Source: Desulfobacteraceae bacterium (GTDB lineage Bacteria; Desulfobacterota; DSM-4660; Desulfatiglandales; Desulfatiglandaceae). Taken from it: a DNA stretch of 20,071 nt. The position numbers were made by a program, and so were the translations under genes. The notes beneath the pieces are model-generated. The model saw nothing but the letters and a program-made list of their open reading frames with translations, was not told where the DNA came from and made no database searches. Positions 14,673 to 20,071 of this stretch are shown here, piece by piece (position 1 is the first letter of the stretch; every line of letters begins with the position of its first letter). The stretch covers positions 1-20,071 of the forward strand of contig DAOWOF010000012.1 in the NCBI GenBank assembly GCA_030642205.1, in the 5' to 3' direction.

Positions 14673-14746
14673 AATTTGATGGCCTCGTAAAAAATCCATT
14701 TATCGGCCAGGGAAGGAAAGGCAAATTCTTTCCCGGTCATCAAATT
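14673..14746 (+). promoter_or_regulatory. Folded intercistronic element before leuC
   Basis: A 12-bp outer stem with one G-U pair (AATTTGATGGCC 14673-14684 with GGTCATCAAATT 14735-14746) encloses a second hairpin (GGGAA 14710-14714 with TTCCC 14730-14734) and the CGTAAAAAATCCAT motif. GGCC at 14681-14684 can alternatively pair with GGCC at 14705-14708. There is no T-run, so it is not a typical terminator. It ends 23 bases before the leuC ATG. Regulation, RNA processing or a degenerate repeat are all possible. Confidence 0.45.
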
Positions 14747-14769
14747 TGAAAAAACAGAAGGAAACTATC

Positions 14770-16029
14770 ATGCCAATGACAATCACGGAAAAAATTCTGG
14801 CAGCTCATGCTGGACTGGATACGGTTAAACCTGGAGACTTGATTGATGTCAAGGTGGATATGGCATTAGCCAATGACATTACAGCACCTTTAGCAATCAG
14901 GGTCTTTGATGAATTGGGTGTGAAAACAGTTTTTGATCGGGAAAAAATTGCTTTGATTCAGGATCATTTCGTTCCTAACAAGGATATCGCGTCTGCTCAA
15001 CAGACAAAAATTATGACAGAATTTGCCCGGCTTTATGGGATTAAATATTATTTTGATTTAGGTGATTCAGGTATCGAACATGTGCTTCTGCCTGAAAAAG
15101 GAATTGTAGTTTCAGGAGATTTGGTTATCGGAGCTGATAGTCATACTTGCACATATGGAGCTCTGGGCGCTTTTTCAACAGGGATGGGCAGTACTGATCT
15201 TGGAGTTACCTTTGGAACGGGCAGGACATGGCTTAAGGTACCGGAAACAATTAAATTTGTTTATGAAGGAACTCTGGGTCACTGGGTAAGCGGAAAAGAT
15301 CTCATTCTTTTTACCTTAGGAAAGATAGGTGTGGAAGGGGCAGTATACAAAACAATGGAATTTGCGGGTAAAGTCATTAGAAATCTCTCCATGGATCAAA
15401 GGTTTACAATGACCAATATGGCCGTGGAAGGAGGCGCTAAAAATGGTATTATTGAACCTGACGATATCACTAAATCCTATTTGTCAGAACATACGAACAA
15501 ACAATACACCTTTTTTAAAAGTGATCCTGATGCTTCCTATGAAAAAATTCTTACTATCAATACGAATGAGATAGAACCTCAGGTGGCCTTGCCACATTCA
15601 CCAGATAATGTAAAAGGCATTTCAGAACTGGATAATATTAAAATTGATCAGGTCTTTATCGGATCTTGTACCAATGGCCGCATTGAAGACCTCCAAATTG
15701 CTGCAAAGGTATTAAAAGGTCAAAAAGTCGCTAAAGGTATACGCTTGATTGTTCTTCCCTCAACGCCTCTTGTATATAAAGAGGCCCTTCAAAAAGGTAT
15801 TATCGAGACATTGCTGGATGCAGGAGCTGTATTAGGGCCTCCTTCCTGCGGTCCTTGCCTGGGAGGTCATCTGGGAATACTGGCACAAGGGGAAAAAGCT
15901 GTATCCACTACAAATAGGAATTTTATCGGCCGTATGGGCCATCCTGAAAGTGAAGTCTACCTGGCTAGCCCAGCCATTGCCGCTGCTTCAGCAATCCTTG
16001 GCAAAATTGGAAGCCCGGATGATATTTAA
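14770..16029 (+). CDS. leuC: 3-Isopropylmalate dehydratase large subunit
   Basis: A 419-residue aconitase-family protein which, with LeuD, isomerises 2- to 3-isopropylmalate and very probably also citramalate to 3-methylmalate for the cimA route. The [4Fe-4S] ligands are C300 (GSCTNGRIEDL), C360 and C363 (PSCGPCLGGH). The ~420-residue length marks the archaeal/HacA-like type 2 class rather than the ~466-residue enterobacterial LeuC. An upstream in-frame TTG at 14746 would extend it by eight residues, but AAGGAA (14758-14763) six bases before ATG 14770, starting MPMTITEKIL, favours the shorter form, and the TTG lies inside the folded element. A 126-bp gap precedes leuD. Confidence 0.94.
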   Translation: MPMTITEKILAAHAGLDTVKPGDLIDVKVDMALANDITAPLAIRVFDELGVKTVFDREKIALIQDHFVPNKDIASAQQTKIMTEFARLYGIKYYFDLGDSGIEHVLLPEKGIVVSGDLVIGADSHTCTYGALGAFSTGMGSTDLGVTFGTGRTWLKVPETIKFVYEGTLGHWVSGKDLILFTLGKIGVEGAVYKTMEFAGKVIRNLSMDQRFTMTNMAVEGGAKNGIIEPDDITKSYLSEHTNKQYTFFKSDPDASYEKILTINTNEIEPQVALPHSPDNVKGISELDNIKIDQVFIGSCTNGRIEDLQIAAKVLKGQKVAKGIRLIVLPSTPLVYKEALQKGIIETLLDAGAVLGPPSCGPCLGGHLGILAQGEKAVSTTNRNFIGRMGHPESEVYLASPAIAAASAILGKIGSPDDI

Positions 16030-16155
16030 GCATTGAATTATTGGCGGACTTGTAAAACATATATCAACAGGCCGAGTGCGGGTAAGCCACGTCCTGAAGA
16101 GCGGGTGGAAGCCCTTTATATTTATTTAGATGTAGAGAGGAATTAAATAAAGCTT
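16030..16155 (+). promoter_or_regulatory. Gap between leuC and leuD with a GC-rich patch
   Basis: No gene is seen. A GC-rich stretch at ~16070-16115, unlike the AT-rich surroundings, contains short complementary pieces (GGG...CCAC with GTGG...CCC, ~16079-16114) that may form a weak hairpin. GACTTGTAAAACAT at ~16048-16061 loosely resembles the CGTAAAAAATCCAT motif before cimA and leuC. GAGG at 16137-16140 is 15 bases from the leuD ATG, unusually far. Confidence 0.25.
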
Positions 16156-16650
16156 ATGGAATCCATTAGTAGAGTTTGGAAATTTGGCAATGATATTGAT
16201 ACTGATCTGATTATCCCTGCAAGATTTCTCAATGTTTCAGACCAAAATGAACTTGCAAAAAAATGTTTTATTGATGTAAAACCTGATTTTGCCGGGTCTA
16301 TACAGAATGGAGACGTAATTATAGCAGGATCTAATTTTGGCTGTGGATCATCCAGGGAACATGCCCCATGGTCTATTAAAGCAGCGGGTATTAAAGTAGT
16401 TATCGCAAAAAGTTTTGCCAGAATCTTTTACAGGAATGCCTTTAACATTGGATTGCCAATCCTTGAATCCATGGATGCGTGGGAACTTTTTGAGGAAGGG
16501 GACCAAATCGAAGTTGATTTAAGCGCCGGGAAAATCATGAATAAGGCCAATGGAAAACAGACAATGGCAAATCCTATACCAGACTTTATGATGAATATTA
16601 TTCAGGCTGGAGGTTTAGTGCAATATATAAAAAATAAAGATCGCCTCTGA
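16156..16650 (+). CDS. leuD: 3-Isopropylmalate dehydratase small subunit
   Basis: A 164-residue swivel-domain partner of LeuC, the length normal for the type 2 (archaeal-like) small subunit. Clear motifs are KFGNDIDTDLIIPARFL (~9-25), GSNFGCGSSREHAPW, which contributes substrate-binding residues, and SFARIFYRNAFNIGLPI. ATG 16156 is the only sensible start because an in-frame TAA lies 12 bases upstream (16144-16146). It is followed after 11 bases by leuB, so the two are translationally close. It completes the isomerase shared by the leucine and citramalate pathways. Confidence 0.95.
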   Translation: MESISRVWKFGNDIDTDLIIPARFLNVSDQNELAKKCFIDVKPDFAGSIQNGDVIIAGSNFGCGSSREHAPWSIKAAGIKVVIAKSFARIFYRNAFNIGLPILESMDAWELFEEGDQIEVDLSAGKIMNKANGKQTMANPIPDFMMNIIQAGGLVQYIKNKDRL

Positions 16651-16661
16651 AAGGAGATTAC

Positions 16662-17744
16662 ATGCTACAATCATATAATATAGCCGTCATACCAGGCGAT
16701 GGCACAGGTCCTGAAGTTGTGGCCGAAGGTATTAAGGCCCTTGAAGCTATCTCTAATAAATGCAACGTGAACTTTAATTTTAAAGAATATGGTTTAGGTG
16801 GAGAGCAGTATCTCAAAGATGGAACTCTTCTTCCAGATGATACCTTGGAAGAATTAAGGTCAATGGATGCTATTTTTCTGGGGGCAATTGGGCACCCAAA
16901 AGTACAACCCGGGATTCTTGAAACACAGATATTATTAAGAATGCGTTTTGAGCTTGATCTTTACATCAATTTAAGACCTGTCCTTTTATTCCCTGGCATA
17001 GAAACTCCTTTGAAGGATAAAAAGCCTCAAGATATCGATTTTATAGTTGTAAGGGAAAATACTGAAGGAGTTTATACCGGTGGAGGAGGCTTCCTCAAAA
17101 AAGGGACACCAGATGAAATAGCTATTCAGGAATCCATTAACACAAGAAAGGGGGTGGAACGCTGCATCCGTTATGCATTTGAATATTGTAAAAAGAGGAA
17201 CAAAGACAGGCACCTGACACTCTGCGCTAAAAATAACGTCCTGGTTTATGAATCTGATCTTTGGGTCAGGGTATTTGATGAAGTAAGTAAGGAATATCCT
17301 GAAATAAATACCGGCTACCAGCATGTGGATGCACTGTGCATGTGGATGATCAAAAATCCTGAACAATTTGATGTAATTGTCACTGGAAATATGTTTGGAG
17401 ACATCATAACTGATATTGGAGCAATTATTCAGGGAGGCCTCGGTATTGCAGCAGGTGGTAACATAAATCCTGAAGGAACCGCTATGTTTGAACCAATTGG
17501 AGGATCAGCTCCGAAATATGAGGGGAAAGATATTATAAACCCCATGGCAGCCATATCCGCAGCGCAGATGATGTTAGAGCATTTAGGAGAAAAAAAGCCT
17601 GCATTAATTTTGCAGGAAGCCATCAAAAAAGTATTAAAAAACGACCTTATTAGCCTGGAAGCAGGAAAAATGGGGATGGGCACAAAAGAAGTCGGGGACT
17701 TGGTAGCCAAATATATAGATTTGAGTCCATCCACAGCCGAATAA
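16662..17744 (+). CDS. leuB: 3-Isopropylmalate dehydrogenase
   Basis: A 360-residue isocitrate/isopropylmalate dehydrogenase-family enzyme. It oxidises and decarboxylates 3-isopropylmalate with NAD+, and in this setting probably 3-methylmalate to 2-ketobutyrate as well. Motifs include AVIPGDGTGPEVV (8-20), LGAIGHPKVQ, the RPVLLFPG substrate region and VVRENTEGVYTG. The metal and substrate aspartates fall in the QHVDALCMWM and GNMFGDIITDIGAIIQGG segments, with an EPIGGSAPKYEGK nucleotide loop. AAAGGAGATTAC gives a strong ribosome-binding site in the 11-bp gap after leuD. Related family members act on tartrate/malate, but operon position settles the assignment. Confidence 0.92.
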   Translation: MLQSYNIAVIPGDGTGPEVVAEGIKALEAISNKCNVNFNFKEYGLGGEQYLKDGTLLPDDTLEELRSMDAIFLGAIGHPKVQPGILETQILLRMRFELDLYINLRPVLLFPGIETPLKDKKPQDIDFIVVRENTEGVYTGGGGFLKKGTPDEIAIQESINTRKGVERCIRYAFEYCKKRNKDRHLTLCAKNNVLVYESDLWVRVFDEVSKEYPEINTGYQHVDALCMWMIKNPEQFDVIVTGNMFGDIITDIGAIIQGGLGIAAGGNINPEGTAMFEPIGGSAPKYEGKDIINPMAAISAAQMMLEHLGEKKPALILQEAIKKVLKNDLISLEAGKMGMGTKEVGDLVAKYIDLSPSTAE

Positions 17745-17771
17745 AAATAATATCTTTGAAGAGCCTGGTCT

Positions 17772-18593
17772 ATGAAGGATTTGAAAATTGCCGCTGTTTG
17801 CATGCATTCTGAAACTGGCGAGATTAAAAACAATCTGGCCAAGATGAGGAGCATTGTATCTGAAGCCTCTAAAATAGGGACAGACATCATATGCTTTCCT
17901 GAACTTTGCGTTACAGGCTATACTCTAAAAAATATTGACAAAATATACAATGCCCTTTTTAATACAAAAAGCGTGATTGAGCATGTTGAGCAAATGGCTC
18001 AAAAAAATCGTATGGTTATAATTGCCGGTTTTATAGAATTCTCATTTGAAGGGGAAGCATTCATCACTCAGATGGTTGCAGGCCCAGATGGGATCATAGG
18101 GTTTTATCGAAAAACCCATCTTTCACCTGCGGAACAAAAAGTTTATAAACCTGGGGGGGATATCAAGATATTCTCATATGGAGGAACGACTTTTGGCGTT
18201 CAACTTTGCTATGAGGCTCATTTTCCTGAAATTTCTACAACACAGGCCCTTATGGGAGCAGATATTATCTTTATCCCCCATGCTTCCCCAAGGGGAACAC
18301 CACCCCAAAAGCTTCGAAGCTGGCTGAGGCATCTTCCAGGAAGGGCCTTTGATAACGGACTTTTTGTTGTTGCATGTAATTTGGTCGGAAAAACAAATGA
18401 TAGCTATTCTTTTCCTGGAGTAGCTGTGGTTTTAAGCCCGCAAGGGAATGTCATAAGCCAATATGCCGATGACGAAAAAGCAGTGTTATACACAGAGCTA
18501 AAAGCTGATTTGTTATTTGATTGCAGAACCAGCAGGAAAAAATATTTTCTACTTAATAGAAGACCTGAACTTTATGGCATGGTTTCAAAATGA
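17772..18593 (+). CDS. Carbon-nitrogen hydrolase (nitrilase superfamily)
   Basis: A 273-residue single-domain member of the nitrilase/amidase superfamily, with the full Glu-Lys-Cys triad: E44 in CFPELCVTGY, K114 in FYRKTHLS and C146 in VQLCYEAHFPE. Such cytoplasmic enzymes hydrolyse amides, carbamoyl groups or nitriles; possibilities include omega-amidase or N-carbamoyl amidohydrolase activity, and the sequence does not decide between them. It begins 27 bp after leuB and is probably the last gene of the cim-leu operon. It ends 3 bp before a bidirectional terminator shared with dsrC. The ribosome-binding site (GAAGAG) is weak, and the link with leucine synthesis is positional only. Confidence 0.85.
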   Translation: MKDLKIAAVCMHSETGEIKNNLAKMRSIVSEASKIGTDIICFPELCVTGYTLKNIDKIYNALFNTKSVIEHVEQMAQKNRMVIIAGFIEFSFEGEAFITQMVAGPDGIIGFYRKTHLSPAEQKVYKPGGDIKIFSYGGTTFGVQLCYEAHFPEISTTQALMGADIIFIPHASPRGTPPQKLRSWLRHLPGRAFDNGLFVVACNLVGKTNDSYSFPGVAVVLSPQGNVISQYADDEKAVLYTELKADLLFDCRTSRKKYFLLNRRPELYGMVSK

Positions 18594-18596
18594 AAT

Positions 18597-18634
18597 TCCT
18601 CGTAAAAAATCGTAACTGCGATTTTTTACGAGGA
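18597..18634. terminator. Bidirectional terminator between the leu operon and dsrC
   Basis: A perfect 16-bp inverted repeat, TCCTCGTAAAAAATCG (18597-18612) and CGATTTTTTACGAGGA (18619-18634), with a 6-nt loop sits exactly between two convergent genes: 3 bp after the hydrolase stop and 8 bp from the dsrC stop. Its CTCGTAAAAAATC arm is the same motif seen before cimA and leuC. Confidence 0.85.
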
Positions 18635-18642
18635 TACGAAGG

Positions 18643-18960
18643 TTAGACACAGCCTGTTGGTTTTGGTAAACCAGCCATTTTACAAGCACCTTTACCCGGT
18701 CCTGATGGGAAAAGCTCATAGATGTATTTTAATTTATATCCGGTAATTTTGGATAAAATCCTGACCATAGGTGCTATTCCATTTTTCGTGTAATAGTCTT
18801 GAAGGATTTTTACCACTTTTTTGTGCTCATCTGTCAATTCTTCAATACCCTCTTCTGCTTTGACGTGTATCATCCAATCTTCATCCCAATTTGCAAAATC
18901 ATCAATAAAGCCATCTTCATCAACAGCATAATTTTTGCCTTTAAAGTCAACAATCGGCAT
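18643..18960 (-). CDS. dsrC: DsrC sulfur-carrier protein
   Basis: A 105-residue DsrC/TusE-family protein and the best clue to the organism's metabolism. DsrC is the co-substrate of dissimilatory sulfite reductase DsrAB; its two C-terminal cysteines carry the sulfur as a trisulfide that is then reduced by the DsrMKJOP membrane complex. Both cysteines are present, C93 and C104, in GACKMAGLPKPTGCV (C-x10-C with a penultimate Cys), which separates DsrC from single-Cys TusE proteins. Other family marks are the N-terminal DEDGFIDDFANWDEDW and the IRPxV-like APMVRILSKITG. GGAGG (complement of 18970-18974) precedes the ATG. A TGAAC-N5-GTTCA inverted repeat at 19062-19076, about 100 bp upstream, may be an operator. 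Confidence 0.95.
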   Translation of the reverse strand: MPIVDFKGKNYAVDEDGFIDDFANWDEDWMIHVKAEEGIEELTDEHKKVVKILQDYYTKNGIAPMVRILSKITGYKLKYIYELFPSGPGKGACKMAGLPKPTGCV

Positions 18961-19061
18961 AATAATAAACCTCCAATATTTTTTAATAAATCTATCCCGG
19001 AAAAGCAGGAAGCATAAAGATTAAATAAATCGTACTCTTATTAATATGGGCATTAATCCCT

Positions 19062-19076
19062 TGAACATGAAGTTCA
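19062..19076. promoter_or_regulatory. Inverted repeat upstream of dsrC
   Basis: TGAAC and GTTCA arms separated by five bases, about 100 bp before the dsrC start. It could be a regulator-binding site; no clear -35/-10 pair was recognised beside it. Confidence 0.2.
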
Positions 19077-19095
19077 TAATTAAAACATATAAATA

Positions 19096-19237
19096 ACACC
19101 TGAAGGAAAACTGTCTTTTTTGCCAATCTCTGCGTCAGATAAAATTTTAATCCTCAAAATACCTAATGTATTTCTGTGATTAAAATTTTAATCTTCCTTG
19201 ACCTTGATAAAAAATCCTGGTTTTCGTTTAGACACTA
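19096..19237 (-). repeat. Dispersed intergenic repeat, copy 5
   Basis: The reverse complement begins TAGTGTCTAAACGAAAACC and continues AGGATTTTTTATCAAGGTC, AAGGAAGATTAAAATTTTA and TGACGCAGAGATTGGC, in the same order as copy 1. The end nearer dsrC is diverged (CACCTGAAGGAAAACTG), so that boundary is approximate. Confidence 0.8.
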
Positions 19238-19249
19238 TTTAGCCTTGTG

Positions 19250-19370
19250 AGGCCTTTGCAAAACCTTTTCTTTTGAAGGTTGCGTTTATATGCCCAGTTT
19301 TAGCGTCAAACTCAAATTTTAATCTTCAAAATATTTAACAACTTTCTGCGTTTAAAATTTTCTCATTCTG
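19250..19370 (-). repeat. Dispersed intergenic repeat, copy 6 (diverged)
   Basis: It follows copy 5 in the same orientation. GGCCTTTGCAAAACC, GAAGGTTGCGTTTATATGCC, AGCGTCAAACTCAAATTTTA and ATCTTCAAAATATTTAAC align with the right-hand part of the element and with the partial copy at 11051-11130, including the TTTGCAAAGG-type end. Many substitutions suggest an older insertion. Confidence 0.6.
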
Positions 19371-19666
19371 TAAACGAGATTGAACATCTTCCAAAAATTA
19401 TATTGTAAAAAGTCGATTTACGCCTTTCTACAAATTCATCAAATATTTTTTAACAAATTGGAAAATATTTAGCTATAATAAAATTACATTTATTTTTGAA
19501 TTTCTATAATCAATTAATCATAAGATGTCAATTGTTCTTTTTATGGCTCTGGATATTTAATATAAGGTATTTTTATGCCTAATATATCCATATATTGTAT
19601 TTGTGCAATGTAATGTATGCCACCTGTGGTATGCAATCTCTTATGTCGAATGTCCAGTTTCAGGCT
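19371..19666. other. AT-rich non-coding stretch between the repeats and the CbiA-family gene
   Basis: No ORF of note, RNA gene or clear promoter was found. The only structure is a short imperfect inverted repeat, TGTATGCCAC/GTGGTATGCA (19614-19635), about 30 bp beyond the stop of the minus-strand gene. It has only a two-base centre and no T-run on that strand, so it is a weak terminator candidate at best. Confidence 0.4.
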
Positions 19667-20071
19667 TTATGATGTTTTTTTATTATTTCTTTTAAATTCA
19701 TATGCCATCCTGCAGAATCCATTTGCCCATAGATCATTTCCTCCGGCATGAAGATGGGTATAGGTGGCAATCAGATTTTTTTTACAGATGCCATCTCTTT
19801 GCCGATCAATTCCATGCCCTCTTTTAACCTTAAAGGCAAAAGATATTTCCTTTTCGCTCGTTAAATAAGGTTTTGAATAATGAAACTCATGCCCTCTGAG
19901 AACTTTGTCCACGGGAAAACAAGGGTTTTCACGAATGACTTCCAGGATTGTATACCCATGCCCCTGTGGCTTTTCTTTAAGAACAAAATCTAAAGGCACT
20001 GCTCCCACCATGGGAAAAGATTGATGGTCAATGATAAGAGAATTTCCCAGATACATCAAGCCGCCACACTC
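19667..20071 (-). CDS. cbiA: Cobyrinate a,c-diamide synthase family protein (CbiA/DsrN type), C-terminal part
   Basis: The frame runs off the right edge; about 134 C-terminal residues are present and the N-terminal ATP-binding domain is missing. The first visible residues, ECGGLMYLGN, hold the catalytic Cys of the class I glutamine amidotransferase domain (codon 20066-20068). PMVGAVPLDF, GHEFHYS and YTHLHAGGN follow in family order. CbiA uses glutamine and ATP to amidate the a and c side chains of cobyrinate in B12 synthesis. DsrN, a close relative encoded with dsrAB in sulfate reducers, is thought to amidate sirohaem of sulfite reductase. With dsrC next on the same strand, DsrN is a real alternative; genes beyond the edge would decide. 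The internal TTG/ATG near 20055 is not the true start. Confidence 0.82.
   Translation of the reverse strand, partial: ECGGLMYLGNSLIIDHQSFPMVGAVPLDFVLKEKPQGHGYTILEVIRENPCFPVDKVLRGHEFHYSKPYLTSEKEISFAFKVKRGHGIDRQRDGICKKNLIATYTHLHAGGNDLWANGFCRMAYEFKRNNKKTS

Noticed and set aside
17429..17890. A 153-residue minus-strand ORF
   Set aside because: It is antisense to leuB and the start of the hydrolase gene, both of which have clear catalytic motifs.

Overview
The window is AT-rich bacterial DNA, most likely from a sulfate-reducing member of the Desulfobacterota. The main pointers are a DsrC protein with both C-terminal redox cysteines, a citramalate synthase of the type known from Geobacter-like bacteria, a DUF362 ferredoxin-like protein, and gene families common in that phylum. 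Species cannot be read from this sequence.

Layout, left to right. (1) 1-4914: the 3' end of thiL, then ridA and a DUF362/2x[4Fe-4S] protein, a SLOG (YpsA-like) protein with a C-terminal DUF6794-like domain, aspartate-semialdehyde dehydrogenase with its own good promoter, and an RDD-family membrane protein. (2) 4915-7686: rpsA, encoding a six-domain ribosomal protein S1, flanked by long non-coding stretches that carry copies of a dispersed repeat. (3) 7687-10978: a compact cassette that looks like an undescribed RiPP (ribosomally made, post-translationally modified peptide) system. It holds a B12-binding radical SAM enzyme with a C-terminal PqqD-like recognition domain, a 41-residue peptide ending in five tandem Cys-His-Ala-Pro units (TTG start behind a textbook Shine-Dalgarno), a strong hairpin, and a methyltransferase with an N-terminal Trm112-like zinc ribbon. 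(4) 10997-18593: a branched-chain amino-acid operon, cimA-leuA-leuC-leuD-leuB plus a nitrilase-family amidohydrolase. It is preceded by a promoter, a 35-codon leader peptide with a run of Leu codons, and four complementary RNA segments ending in a perfect 14-bp terminator. This is a classical ribosome-mediated leucine attenuator. (5) 18597-20071, minus strand: a bidirectional terminator, dsrC, two repeat copies, and the 3' part of a CbiA-type a,c-diamide synthase (cobyrinate synthase or its Dsr relative DsrN).

How the genes work together. CimA makes citramalate from pyruvate and acetyl-CoA, and LeuC, LeuD and LeuB then serve both the citramalate route to 2-ketobutyrate (isoleucine) and the isopropylmalate route (leucine). 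RidA, about 10 kb upstream, is the enzyme that clears reactive enamines/imines arising in amino-acid metabolism. In the RiPP cassette the proposed logic is recognition of the Lys-rich leader by the PqqD-like domain, radical chemistry on the CHAP repeats, and possibly a methylation by the third gene.

A dispersed ~160-bp repeat family with terminal inverted repeats (TAGTGTCtGAACgAAAA-like) occurs at least six times, always between genes and in both orientations; one copy supplies the stop codon of rpsA. No rRNA, tRNA, CRISPR array, transposase or complete insertion sequence was seen.
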